A stretch of 64,000 nucleotides of DNA, from positions 450,934-514,933 of the forward strand of contig NZ_JAKFUM010000003.1 of the NCBI RefSeq assembly GCF_021732705.1, read 5' to 3'. Below, piece after piece: positions 26,883 through 35,923 of this stretch. The notes beneath the pieces were generated by a model. That model did no database searches, had not been told where the DNA came from, and saw nothing but the letters and a program-made list of their open reading frames with translations. Position 1 is the stretch's first letter; each line of letters starts with the position of its first letter. This DNA is from Nevskia sp. (GTDB lineage Bacteria > Pseudomonadota > Gammaproteobacteria > Nevskiales > Nevskiaceae). The position numbers were made by a program, and so were the translations under genes.

Positions 26883-28424
26883 ATGACCGCTGTCCAGAAT
26901 CCCGCGTCGCTGCCGAGCCTGCTCGGTCCGCATTGCTTCGATGATCCGGACCGCCTGCGCCGCTACGAGATTCCGGAGCGCGGCGAGCCCGGCAAGGCCA
27001 GCGGCCTGCTGCTGCCGCAGAGCGAGGCCGAAGTCGGCCAGCTGCTCGCGGCGTGCAGCGCGCACGGCGTCAAGCTCGTGATCAGCGCCGGGCGGACGGG
27101 CCTCGTCGAAGCCCAGCGTCCGGATGGCGAGTGCGTGCTGAGCCTCGAGAAGCTCGACCAGCCGCTGCGCTTCACCACGCCGGACGGCGACGTCTTCGCG
27201 TTCGGCGAACGCGCCGCCCCGGAAACGCACGCCGATGCCCTGGCCGCATGGTGGCGGGCGCGCGGTGCGCCGCCGTGCGCCGACGGCGTGCTGGAAACGC
27301 AGGCCGGCATCGCCGTGGACGCGGTCAACCGCATCCTCGAACCGCTTGGCCTGATGTGGCCGATGGAGATGGGTTCGTCGAGCGCCGCGAGCGTCGGCGG
27401 CTGCGTGGCCAATGCCTCGGCCGGTGCCAACGCCGTCTGCTACGGCACGGCGGCCCATCTCGCGGTGCAGGCATTCGGCTTCAGCGGCGACGGTCGGGCC
27501 ATCGTCAGCGATGCGCCGGCCTGGAAAGCGGTGCCGGAAGATCTGCTGGCGATCAATTCGGCGGCGCCGCACCCGGAGTGGGGTCTGATCGGCACGCAGG
27601 GCGTGCTCGGCGTGATCACCCGCGTGCGGCTGCGCGCCTACGCGATCCCGGGCCAGCGCGAGGCGGCGCTGATTCCGGTCGCCGACATGCCGGCCGCGAT
27701 GCGGATCCTCGCGGCGGCGCGGGCGCTGTTCGGCGCCGATGTCGAGGAATTCGAATTCATCGGCAAGCCGGCGCTGGAACTGGTGCGCCACCTGAAGGGC
27801 GAGGCCTTCCGCAGCCCGCTCGCGCGGCATGACGCGCCGTACTACCTGCTGCTGCAGGTCAAGTCGCACAAGGCGCATGTCGATCTGGCCGGCATGCTGT
27901 ACGAATTCCTGGCCGACGACGTCAGCCTGCCGGAAGAGCAGATCGGCTACGCGCCGCTGAAGGCGCTGAAGGAGATCCGCCATTCGATCACCGAGGCCAG
28001 CAACCACCGCATGCGCGAGCTCGGTGGCGGCCGCCTGAGCTTCGACACGGCGACGCCGGTGTCCGTGTTCGGGGATTACCTCAAGGTGCTGGAAGCCGAG
28101 CTGAAGGCGGAATTTCCGAACGTGGCGCTGATCGCGTTCGGTCACGCCGGCGTCGGCGGCGCACACCTGCACATCCTCGGCACGAAGGACGCGCCGGTGT
28201 CGCAGCACGCCAAGGCGCTGGTCAAGATCGTGTTCGACGTGACGCAGGATTTCGGCGGCACGTTCAGCGCCGAGCATGGTGTCGGCACCAAATGGGGCGA
28301 CGAGTTCATCGCGCGTGCGCCGGCGGCCACGCATACGGCGCTGGTCGCGGCCAAGCGCCGCCATGATCCGCAGGCCACGCTCAGCCCGCGCAGCTTCGCG
28401 CTGGATCGCTTGTTGCTGGCATAA
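26883..28424 (+). CDS. FAD-binding oxidoreductase, GlcD/D-lactate dehydrogenase-like
   Basis: 513 residues. The PCMH-type FAD-binding domain is visible (LLLPQSEAEVGQLLAACSAH, VKLVISAGRTGL, MGSSSAASVGGCVANASAGA, GLIGTQGVLGVITRVRLRAY). The C-terminal substrate-cap domain contains FGHAGVGGAHLHIL and FGGTFSAEHGVGTKW, the His residues typical of 2-hydroxy-acid dehydrogenases such as GlcD, Dld2 and D2HGDH. It probably oxidises a D-2-hydroxyacid and passes electrons to quinone or ETF; the exact substrate is open. Confidence 0.9.
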   Translation: MTAVQNPASLPSLLGPHCFDDPDRLRRYEIPERGEPGKASGLLLPQSEAEVGQLLAACSAHGVKLVISAGRTGLVEAQRPDGECVLSLEKLDQPLRFTTPDGDVFAFGERAAPETHADALAAWWRARGAPPCADGVLETQAGIAVDAVNRILEPLGLMWPMEMGSSSAASVGGCVANASAGANAVCYGTAAHLAVQAFGFSGDGRAIVSDAPAWKAVPEDLLAINSAAPHPEWGLIGTQGVLGVITRVRLRAYAIPGQREAALIPVADMPAAMRILAAARALFGADVEEFEFIGKPALELVRHLKGEAFRSPLARHDAPYYLLLQVKSHKAHVDLAGMLYEFLADDVSLPEEQIGYAPLKALKEIRHSITEASNHRMRELGGGRLSFDTATPVSVFGDYLKVLEAELKAEFPNVALIAFGHAGVGGAHLHILGTKDAPVSQHAKALVKIVFDVTQDFGGTFSAEHGVGTKWGDEFIARAPAATHTALVAAKRRHDPQATLSPRSFALDRLLLA

Positions 28425-28586
28425 GCCGAAGCGCTGTCCGTCCTCCCGCGTGCTCCTCGCGCTGTTCCGGTTCCGTGTGCTGCATCGTGGTCATGCCTGC
28501 GATGCTGGCAACGGAATACCGGCGCAGGGCGGCGATGACGCTTCTGGAACACTTGCTCCCGTGATTCGACTGGTTGCCACGCGCCG

Positions 28587-29486
28587 ATGAGCGCCATCCT
28601 GCTGCTGGCGCTGTGCCTTGGCATCGGGCTCGCGATGGCGCGTCACGAACGCCTGCCGGCCGGTGCCCCGCAGGCGCTGAACTTCTGGATCGTCAATGTC
28701 GCGCTGCCGGCGCTGATTCTGGTCGAGATCCCGAAGCTGCAATTCTCGCGCGAGCTACTGTTCCCGGCGCTGGCACCGTGGCTGGTGTTCCTCGGCGCCG
28801 TGGCGATCTTCGGCTTCATCGGCCCGCGGCGTGGCTGGAGCCGCGGCACCACCGGCGCAATGATCCTGACCTGCGGGCTCGGCAACACGGCCTACATGGG
28901 GCTGGCGATGGTCGAATCGCTGCGCGGCCCGATGGCGGTCGGCCCGGCCGTGATCGCGGACCAGTTCGGCTCGTTCATCGCGCTGTCGACCGGTGCCGTC
29001 GTCGTCGCCACGGTCTATGCCGGCGCGCCGCCGCGGCTCGACGAGATCGTGCGCCGCCTGTTCGGCTTCACGCCGTTTCTCGCGCTGCTGGTGGCGCTGG
29101 CGCTGTGGCCGCTCGGCGGCCTGCCGGACGTGCTGCAGAAAGTGCTGACCCGCATCGGCCAGACCCTGACGCCACTGGCGCTGTTCTCGGTCGGCCTGCA
29201 GCTGCAGCTGCGCGGCATCGGCGAAAGCCGCGGCAAGCTGATCGCCGGGCTCGGCTGGAAGATGGCGGTGGCCCCGCTGCTGGTGTTCGGCATCGCGCTG
29301 GTCGGCGGGCTCGGCGGCAATGTCAACGCCGTGGCCGGCATCCTGCAGTGCGCGATGCCGCCGATGATCACGGCCGGCATCCTCGCCGAGCAGAACAACC
29401 TGGACCCGAAGCTCGCCAACCTCGTGATCGGCGTCGGCACGGTGCTGTCGCTGCTGACCTTGCCGCTGGCGTCGGCGCTGCTCTGA
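28587..29486 (+). CDS. AEC (auxin efflux carrier) family transporter
   Basis: 299 residues, almost entirely hydrophobic, with about 9-10 predicted TM segments (ILLLALCLGIGLAMARHE, FWIVNVALPALILVEIPKL, LLVALALWPLGGLPDVLQKV, MAVAPLLVFGIALVGGLGGN). The pattern, including the polar break LTPLALFSVGLQLQ and the C-terminal MPPMITAGILAEQNNLDPKL, fits the AEC/MdcF family of small organic-acid or auxin-like carriers. The 162 bases before it hold no feature I can support. Confidence 0.88.
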   Translation: MSAILLLALCLGIGLAMARHERLPAGAPQALNFWIVNVALPALILVEIPKLQFSRELLFPALAPWLVFLGAVAIFGFIGPRRGWSRGTTGAMILTCGLGNTAYMGLAMVESLRGPMAVGPAVIADQFGSFIALSTGAVVVATVYAGAPPRLDEIVRRLFGFTPFLALLVALALWPLGGLPDVLQKVLTRIGQTLTPLALFSVGLQLQLRGIGESRGKLIAGLGWKMAVAPLLVFGIALVGGLGGNVNAVAGILQCAMPPMITAGILAEQNNLDPKLANLVIGVGTVLSLLTLPLASALL

Positions 29487-29539
29487 GCCGTTGACGCCGC
29501 GATCAATGTGTATCTGACCCCAATTCTTCGAAGCGCGGC

Positions 29540-31378
29540 CTAGGGCTGTGACGGCTTGGCGCTGCCGGCCTGCAGTTGTGCCACCGCCGCGTCGATCCTC
29601 TGCTGCAGCAGCCGCTGTCCCAGTTCGACGCTGGCCTTGTCCGGCCGTCCGGATGAGCCCGGGCCGGGCGGCGTGCGGTACGGCGCCCAGCGCTCCGGCG
29701 CCAGCCGATCCCGCCGCACCAGTGCCGGCGCCACGGCCAGCAGTTCCGAGGTGTCGACCAGCCCGGCATGATCGCCGGCATCGGCCGGATCGGCACCGGC
29801 CGCCTTGACCCGCTCGGCCAGCGGCGCGGGCTCGTAGTAGCGATCCAGATGGACGATGGTCACGCCGCGTGTCCCGAGGGTCGCGTTCAGCTTCTGCGCG
29901 AGCGCCGCCTGCAGCGGCTGGCTGCCGCCGTGATCGCCCATCAGCACGATGCGGGTGAAGCCGGCCAGCGCGAGGCTGGTCACCGCGTCGTCGAGCACGG
30001 CGGTCATCGTGGTGTCGCGCAGGCTGATCGTGCCCGGCCACTGCATGTGCGCCGTGCGCGGCGCGGTGCCGCCGGCGGGCGAGAACGGAATGACCGGCGC
30101 CACTAGGGTCTGGCCCACGCGGCGAGCAATGGTGTCGGCGGCCGCACGGACGATGGCGTTGTGCTTCGCGAACGCCATCGCCGGGCCGTTCTGCTCGATG
30201 CCGCCGATCGGGATCAGCACCGTCGTCGCGCCGGCCTTGATCCGCTCGGCCAGCTCCGGCCAGGTCAGTTCATCCAGCTGAACGGTGGAAGCTTCGGCCG
30301 CCGCTTGAACGCGCGGCGCGGCCATCAGCATGACCGCGATCAGGATGGTGGAGGCCACCGTGCCCGTCGCCGCGTCACCCCGGCGCGTCAGCCGCTTCCA
30401 CGCCGCCACGAAGGGGGCGAAGTACAGCGTGCGGACCGAATGCCACTGGCCATCGGTGCCGTCGCCGAGGCCCATCGCGGTCACCTCGTTGGTCGCGGCC
30501 GGCACATGCAGCGAGCCGTACCAGCGATCCCAGATGCCGAGTTCGAAGCCGCGGTTCTTGCCCCAGTGCGCCGGGTTCGCGGAATGGTGGATCTGGTGAT
30601 GCGCCGGGCTGATCCACCAGCCATCGAGCGGCCCGTAGCGGAACCAGACCTGCCAGTGCTTCAGGTTGGCGATCAGTCCGGACAGGCCGATGACGAAGTT
30701 CGCGCCGAGGAACGTGAATGCCGTCACGGCATCGGCATACAGGTACAGGAACAGGCCGGTTACCAGTGATGTCAGCACGGCCGTCACGGTCAGCGTCAGC
30801 AGCAAGTCGACCGGATGAACGCGGAATGCGGTGATCGGCGTCAGCACTTCGGCCGAATGGTGCACCTTGTGGAACTCCCACAGCAGCGGCACGTCGTGCA
30901 GCAGCGTATGCGCGAGCCAGCGGCCGAGGTCGTAGGCAACGAAGAACAGCAGCGTGTAGACCAGCTTCGTGCCGACACCGGCCGACCAGCCCGGTGACGC
31001 CCCGAACCCGAAGGCGAGGGCGCTGGCCACCGCGTCCGCCAGCCAGGCCGACGACAGCACCAGCGGCACCACGATCACTGCGAAGACCAGCGCGTTGACC
31101 AGGTAATAGCGGTAGTCGGCCCGTGCCGATGGATGCCACCACTGCCCGCGGCTGAAGTGCCGGCTGCGGAAGCTGCCCGGCGTGCCGCGCTCGAACCAGC
31201 GCCAGCCCAGCCAGCCGAGCAGCAGCGTCGCCAGCAGATAGGGCCAGTACAGCGGCGACGACCGATCAAGGAAGAAGAACAGCGCGCGCGCCACCGGCCG
31301 CACGACCGTCGTCAGCAGATCCATCATCAGCGGCGAGCTTGCCAGGTCAGCGGCCATCGGGGCATCGGGACGGAACAC
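29540..31378 (-). CDS. sterol desaturase/fatty acid hydroxylase fused to creatininase-like domain
   Basis: 612 residues. About 1-330 is an integral-membrane di-iron hydroxylase with His clusters H161...HKVHH (170-174) and HHQIHH (260-265) and four or more TM helices. A further hydrophobic segment about 342-360 (STILIAVMLMAAPRVQAAAE) looks like a signal anchor. The rest (about 365-612) is a creatininase-type amidohydrolase (TVLIPIGGIEQNGPAMAFAK, IVLMGDHGGSQPLQAALAQK). The usual metal-binding EQHGP is EQNGP, while the aspartate/histidine motif of the second part is DHGG. If the anchor is real, the second domain faces the periplasm. Substrate unknown. Confidence 0.83.
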   Translation of the reverse strand: MFRPDAPMAADLASSPLMMDLLTTVVRPVARALFFFLDRSSPLYWPYLLATLLLGWLGWRWFERGTPGSFRSRHFSRGQWWHPSARADYRYYLVNALVFAVIVVPLVLSSAWLADAVASALAFGFGASPGWSAGVGTKLVYTLLFFVAYDLGRWLAHTLLHDVPLLWEFHKVHHSAEVLTPITAFRVHPVDLLLTLTVTAVLTSLVTGLFLYLYADAVTAFTFLGANFVIGLSGLIANLKHWQVWFRYGPLDGWWISPAHHQIHHSANPAHWGKNRGFELGIWDRWYGSLHVPAATNEVTAMGLGDGTDGQWHSVRTLYFAPFVAAWKRLTRRGDAATGTVASTILIAVMLMAAPRVQAAAEASTVQLDELTWPELAERIKAGATTVLIPIGGIEQNGPAMAFAKHNAIVRAAADTIARRVGQTLVAPVIPFSPAGGTAPRTAHMQWPGTISLRDTTMTAVLDDAVTSLALAGFTRIVLMGDHGGSQPLQAALAQKLNATLGTRGVTIVHLDRYYEPAPLAERVKAAGADPADAGDHAGLVDTSELLAVAPALVRRDRLAPERWAPYRTPPGPGSSGRPDKASVELGQRLLQQRIDAAVAQLQAGSAKPSQP

Positions 31379-31488
31379 CAGCCCCGATTATGGCCCGTGC
31401 GGGCTGCCTGCTCCGTTGTCGCCGATTGGCGGCAGCAGTCCTCTGCCCTAAACTGCGCGCCGCAGGACTCAGCGCCTCGCCCCGCGTC

Positions 31489-31564
31489 GCCGGCTTAGCT
31501 CAGTTGGTAGAGCAACTGATTTGTAATCAGTAGGTCGTCAGTTCGATCCTGACAGTCGGCACCA
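31489..31564 (+). tRNA. tRNA-Thr (anticodon UGU), CCA encoded
   Basis: The cloverleaf closes well: acceptor GCCGGCT with AGTCGGC (one G-U pair), D arm with TAGCTCAGTTGGTAGAGCA, anticodon stem ACTGA/TCAGT with loop TTTGTAA (TGT at 31522-31524), T loop GTTCGATCC, and a genomic CCA at 31562-31564. It reads ACA (and other ACN) threonine codons. Confidence 0.97.
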
Positions 31565-31695
31565 TCAAATCAATGGCTTGCGCGACGTGACGCATCTTTC
31601 CAAGTCTTCTCGGGTGTTCGCGCCGCCGTGTGCGGCCTTTTCTGTGAGTCATGGCGCGAGCGGTGCACGTCCCGCATCTCGTCCAGGCTACGCGC

Positions 31696-32109
31696 TCATG
31701 TGACGAGCCTGAGCAGCACGGCGCCAGCCGCGGCAATGTGGGCCAGCGTGATCAGCACGGATATGCCGTGCAGCCGTGCGAACTGCTTGCGATCTCCGCG
31801 ATCGGTGGCGCGGTTGATGGCCGGCATCAGGATCTGACGCGTGGGCACGGTCGTTGCGGCGATCAGCGCGAGGAGCACGGCGGTTGAGGCCTCCGCGCTC
31901 GCCAGCATCAGCAGCGCTGCAGCCGCCCCACTGGTACCGATCACGAACAAGTAGAACGGCGGAAAGGCCTTGCGAATCAACAGCCGCGCCTCGGCCACCG
32001 GCATGACCTTGAACAGGAATGCGGCAAAGCCCGCTGCGAACAGCAGCATCCCGCCGAACAGCCATGCGGTGATCAGCAGCGCGACTGACCCTGCCAGATC
32101 GGCGATCAT
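31696..32109 (-). CDS. DUF4149-type small membrane protein
   Basis: 137 residues with four predicted TM helices (SVALLITAWLFGGMLLFAAG, FYLFVIGTSGAAAALLMLAS, AVLLALIAATTVPTRQILMP, ISVLITLAHIAAAGAVLLRL). A conserved-looking polar segment INRATDRGDRKQFARLHGIS separates helices three and four; this HxxS pattern fits the DUF4149/TMEM205-like family. Function unknown. It is followed 42 bases upstream (in transcription order) by the COQ7-fusion gene on the same strand, so the two may be co-transcribed. Confidence 0.75.
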   Translation of the reverse strand: MIADLAGSVALLITAWLFGGMLLFAAGFAAFLFKVMPVAEARLLIRKAFPPFYLFVIGTSGAAAALLMLASAEASTAVLLALIAATTVPTRQILMPAINRATDRGDRKQFARLHGISVLITLAHIAAAGAVLLRLVT

Positions 32110-32151
32110 TCGCGGTCCACCCGGTGTCTGTCGTGACGCGGGACGCGGGCG

Positions 32152-33159
32152 CTACACATAACGGCAAACCCGCACGGCGTGCGCCGATCCGTGGCCGACC
32201 ATGCCCAGCCACAGGCGCATCAATGGGCCGGGCTTGTTGTTCCAGCGCGAACCCGCGTCATTGCGGTGCGCGACTTCATCGGCCTGACAGGAGACGAGCA
32301 AGTCGCGCAGCTGCTCGAGCTTTTCGAGATGGGCCGTGACGCGCGCGTCGCCGGCAATGGCAGTCGCATTCGCGCTCGCGGACGGATCGGGCTCCGTCAA
32401 CGCGTCGATCTGCTCGATCTGCGCGGCGTAGTGACGATCGACGAACGTCTCGACTGCCTGGATCGTCGCGTAGACGGCGCGCGGACCGAACAAGGCGGGC
32501 ACGGCACCGGTCAGCCAGCCGGACAGTCGCCACAACGGCAGCAATGCGCTACGGGAACGCGGCGGCACGACGGCCTCGATCAGGCCGAGGTGCCGCTGTT
32601 CGGTTTCGAGATGGTGCCGGGCGAAGGCGCGCAACTCGGGCTTTCGCGTGATCGCCAGCACACCGCGATAGATCATCACGGCGCCGGTCTCGCCGGCATG
32701 GTCGGTTCGGAGTTCGCGTAGCAGTTCGCGAGGAAAGGCCTCCGAGACGGTCGCGCCGGATCGGCCGCGCCACAGCGGTCGGATCACGAGGAAAACCGTG
32801 TACAGCTGATCGAGCACCGGCAGCATCCCGGGCAGCCGAGCCAGCCTCGCGAGCCAGCGCCAGCGCGGCAGGTGCGACCAGATTTCCGCGAAGGCTGCGG
32901 CACCCCGCAACAGCGTTCCGTCGGCACGGCGGACATGCATTCGCGCCAGTGCAGTGGCGGCATCGAGATCGGGGCCGAGTTCGGCTGGGCTGCCGGCATG
33001 AGCATCGACCCAGCGCAGTGATTCTCCGCCTTCGGTTCGCTGATAGCTTGCGATCTCGGCGCGGCACAACGGGCAGCCGCCGTCGTAGTAGACACACAGC
33101 GTATCGGCAGCGACGACTGTCTGGTGATTCGGGGTCAGGGCTTCAGGGTGGGTAGACAT
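32152..33159 (-). CDS. DUF393 thiol-disulfide domain fused to COQ7 demethoxyubiquinone hydroxylase
   Basis: 335 residues. Residues about 20-135 are a DUF393 (DCC family) domain: LCVYYDGGCPLCRAEI with the C29-x-x-C32 pair, and LGPDLDAATALARMHVRRAD. Residues about 155-335 are a COQ7-type di-iron hydroxylase, with the metal motifs GETGAVMIYRG, ETEQRHLG (ExxH type), AVETFVDRHY and ADEVAHRNDA. COQ7 performs the last hydroxylation in aerobic ubiquinone synthesis. The start at MSTHPEALTP is chosen because the upstream frame has no conserved sequence. The fusion suggests a redox or delivery role for the DCC domain. Confidence 0.87.
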   Translation of the reverse strand: MSTHPEALTPNHQTVVAADTLCVYYDGGCPLCRAEIASYQRTEGGESLRWVDAHAGSPAELGPDLDAATALARMHVRRADGTLLRGAAAFAEIWSHLPRWRWLARLARLPGMLPVLDQLYTVFLVIRPLWRGRSGATVSEAFPRELLRELRTDHAGETGAVMIYRGVLAITRKPELRAFARHHLETEQRHLGLIEAVVPPRSRSALLPLWRLSGWLTGAVPALFGPRAVYATIQAVETFVDRHYAAQIEQIDALTEPDPSASANATAIAGDARVTAHLEKLEQLRDLLVSCQADEVAHRNDAGSRWNNKPGPLMRLWLGMVGHGSAHAVRVCRYV

Positions 33160-33786
33160 GGGTCGGAAGGGCAAGAAGTTGCACGGCGTTACGGCCGGAC
33201 CGTGATCGCGGATGCCACGCCGTGGCCCACGGGCTGTCTCATAGGCAGCCTCAATGCCGGTGGTTGAACGAGCATCCAAGTGCGCAGCTCATCCGCAGCG
33301 TCGAGGTTTGCTGTCGTGTCGACGGCACACGCCGCTGGATCGGCCCGGAACGCCGATCGCAGCCCATCGCGGTCCGCAGCTCGGAATCCGCGGGCGCCGC
33401 GATCTGATCGGCCACGCGGAGAAACGCCTCTCCCATCGGAACCGGTCGCTCTATCGTGGGCGTGTCGCACATCCGAGCCGTTGCTTTGGAAGGCCTGACC
33501 AAGACGTGCTGAGCCTGCGAAGTCGCGCATGAACAACGCCGAGGAAGTCGCTAAGCTCGGTATCACCGATTGCCTCAGTCTCTCGGCTGCGCACACCAAG
33601 CACTGGTACGCGCCTTTGACCAGTGGCGAGCACGCTCCTCCACGATCGCAGGTGTGGAAATCGGGGCACTGTGGAAGATTCGTTCGACCAGCCGTTGCAG
33701 GCATACCATTGCTTCTCGCAAGAGGGCATGTGCCGTCGAGCAGGTTCAGGCCGCTGACGCCAATCATTCAACCGCAGGACAGGGCG
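33160..33786. other. 627-base gap without a recognisable gene
   Basis: Several short open frames exist on both strands, but none has a convincing ribosome site, family motif or hydrophobic pattern. The base composition is lower in GC than the flanking core genes. I see no repeat, tRNA or terminator with a T tract. Confidence 0.5.
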
Positions 33787-34242
33787 ATGTCGATCATCAA
33801 GGCCGTCTGCAGTATCGCGATTACCGGGCTCCTGAGCATCTCATGCCTGACCATGGGGCCGGCATTCGCCGGCAACACCAACACGGCCACAGAACCCGCT
33901 CCGAATGCGTCGCCCGAAGCCATCGTCGACGCCCAGCTTGCCGCCTATAACCGACGGGATCTCGAGGGGTTTCTCGATTTCTACGCGGAGGATGCGATCC
34001 TTGCGAATCACCCCGATCAGGTCACGCAAACCGGCAAGGCCGAAATCCGCGCAAGATACCGGCAGCGCTTCAGTCACCCGGACGTTCACGCTGAGATCAT
34101 CGAACGCGTGACCTTCGGCAGGTTCGTCATCGATCACGAGCGCGTCGTGGCAGCGCCTCCAGCGAAGGGAACGCTGGAAGCAGTCGCTGTCTACGAGGTC
34201 AGCGCCGGCAAGATTGTCCGGGTCACGTTTCTCAAGAACTGA
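33787..34242 (+). CDS. secreted SnoaL/NTF2-like protein
   Basis: 151 residues. A signal peptide (MSIIKAVCSIAITGLLSISC to about GPAFAG) precedes an NTF2/SnoaL-like fold: PEAIVDAQLAAYNRRDLEGF, LDFYAEDAILANHPDQVTQT, GKAEIRARYRQRF and a C-terminal beta strand AVYEVSAGKIVRVTFL. Family members bind small hydrophobic molecules or act as isomerases and lipases; many are uncharacterised. The start follows a GGACAGGGCG stretch. No operon partner is adjacent. Confidence 0.8.
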   Translation: MSIIKAVCSIAITGLLSISCLTMGPAFAGNTNTATEPAPNASPEAIVDAQLAAYNRRDLEGFLDFYAEDAILANHPDQVTQTGKAEIRARYRQRFSHPDVHAEIIERVTFGRFVIDHERVVAAPPAKGTLEAVAVYEVSAGKIVRVTFLKN

Positions 34243-34613
34243 TGCCGCCGAAGCGCAGCGATGCAGCCCAGAAGATACTTCGTGATCGCGAGGTTCAGGA
34301 CAGTCTTGCCGATTCATGACTGACCGGCTTCTCATTCGACGCAACGGCAGGATCAGGAGCGGAGGCTCGCGTTACATGCAATGCGCCGATGCCCTGTCTC
34401 TGCCGTGCACGGCCAGTGAGGTCCGCGACAGCGCGCAGCGTATGGCTCGATGACTGACTTGCTCAGCCTGATCGGCATCGGATTCGGACTGTTTCGGGCC
34501 AATGTCGATTCGCTGCTGTCTGAATGTCGCCACACGCGTGAGTGGAACGCATCACGTCGGCCAAACCGCTCGGTCGATGTGACGCGACGCGCGCTTTCGG
34601 GAGGCAGCAACCC
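34243..34613. other. 371-base gap without a recognisable gene
   Basis: Nothing with coding character, repeat structure or a clear promoter could be identified. The last 15 bases carry the GGGAGG ribosome site of the next gene. Confidence 0.4.
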
Positions 34614-35645
34614 ATGAGAAAGATGCTCGATGATTATCCTGCGCTCGCTGCCGCTGTCCGAAGGCTTGTGTCGGCCGAGGTGACTGCGAAAGAGGCTGCG
34701 GACCTGATGGCCCGCGTCGGTTCGGAGACGCAATCGATACCGATACGGCGAATGGACCTGTGGGAAAACACACTGCGAGCGGAGGCGTGGACAGCTGAAC
34801 CTGGCGATGGGAAACAACGCTGGAAGTTCTGGGTTCGCCCGCGTCGATTCATCTCGTGGATCGACCTGTGCAGCCACGATGGTCGCAAGCGGGAGGCCGC
34901 ATTGCGAATGACCACGGGCGGCGCACCGAGCGCTTTCCTGCTTGCACTCGCGTTCAGGCGGTTGAATGACTGGGTCCCCGAAGTCAGGGCTGCCGCGAGA
35001 GCGGCAATTCCGGACCTGGCCTTGAACTCCAAGCCCGAGGACGTCGCCGATGTGCTTTGGAGCCTGTTGCCCATCTGGAATAACTGGGGCCGAATGCAGG
35101 CCGTCGATCGAGACACTGTTGCCGCCATTGCCGCATTCGACCGTGTCTCGCGCGCACTTCGTGCCAGAGTGATGGGAGCAACGGTGGGGCCAGCGTCTTT
35201 CGTTCTGTCTCAATGCGCACGCATCGGTTGTTTCGAGCATGGCATTCACGAATTCGCTCAAGGCGCAGCCCAGCCGGCGGTACGGGCACGCGCCTTCCGG
35301 TGGCTGCTCATGGGGCGAACCGATTGGGTCGTGGGTTACCAGTGGAAATGGACCGATCACGCCTACTGCAAAGGAAGGCTCGAAGCCATGCTGGAGTCCC
35401 AAGCCATTCCAGTGAAACCATCGTTCATGACGACGCTTGACGCCGCGATGTCGGACCCATCGCCGATGGTCCGTCGAGTTGCGGCCGAGTTTCTCATCCG
35501 CGAACTTCACACACTGGGCGATCATGCATTTGCGCTCGCGCAGAAAGCAGCTTCCGATGTCAGTCCGTCCGTTTCTGAACGAGGAAACTTCGCTTTGAAG
35601 CAACTCGGTAACGACGATTCACGTGCAGCGAAGTGCATGGCATGA
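34614..35645 (+). CDS. orphan HEAT-like protein of unknown function
   Basis: 343 residues from an ATG preceded by a strong GGGAGGCAG site. I do not recognise a family. The sequence is soluble and mainly helical. Two segments look like HEAT/ARM repeats (DWVPEVRAAARAAIPDLAL and DPSPMVRRVAAEFLIRELHT), and a middle part is rich in Trp (VVGYQWKWTDHAY). An N-terminal MRKMLDDYPALAAAVRRL precedes the helical body. Codon use and GC are lower than in the core genes, and it lies among non-coding gaps, so acquisition by transfer is likely. It is a scaffold-type protein if the repeats are real. Confidence 0.7.
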   Translation: MRKMLDDYPALAAAVRRLVSAEVTAKEAADLMARVGSETQSIPIRRMDLWENTLRAEAWTAEPGDGKQRWKFWVRPRRFISWIDLCSHDGRKREAALRMTTGGAPSAFLLALAFRRLNDWVPEVRAAARAAIPDLALNSKPEDVADVLWSLLPIWNNWGRMQAVDRDTVAAIAAFDRVSRALRARVMGATVGPASFVLSQCARIGCFEHGIHEFAQGAAQPAVRARAFRWLLMGRTDWVVGYQWKWTDHAYCKGRLEAMLESQAIPVKPSFMTTLDAAMSDPSPMVRRVAAEFLIRELHTLGDHAFALAQKAASDVSPSVSERGNFALKQLGNDDSRAAKCMA

Positions 35646-35923
35646 CCATACGGTCAAGCGCGTGAACGCTTGCAGGCCAACCTCAAGTTTCCGTGCGAGG
35701 GAGATGATCTCCCGCGGCCGAAAGGCAGCATTCGGTCGGCGGCATGCTGCTGGGCAGTTTGACGGCATGGCGCGATGACATGACTCGCGGCTGACAATTG
35801 CGAGATATGCCGATACTCATGCATGCCCCATGTGCTCGCTCGGACGGCGCTTATCGTGGCGTGATCACGGGCAGTAAACTTGTTGTTTCCTGACGCAGTT
35901 CTCCAACCTCGCGAGACGTGTAG

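Noticed and set aside
29507..29524. TGTATCTGACCCCAATT as a remnant of a REP-associated transposase element
   Set aside because: Only one short copy is present, with no partner repeat or transposase fragment, so it cannot be supported.
31489..31564. Duplicated tRNA 3' end as an att site for an integrated element
   Set aside because: I looked for a repeat of the T arm and acceptor sequence downstream and found none in the window.
33189..33767. 192-codon minus-strand frame upstream of the SnoaL-like gene
   Set aside because: No ribosome site or motif; composition is not protein-like and other frames are equally open.
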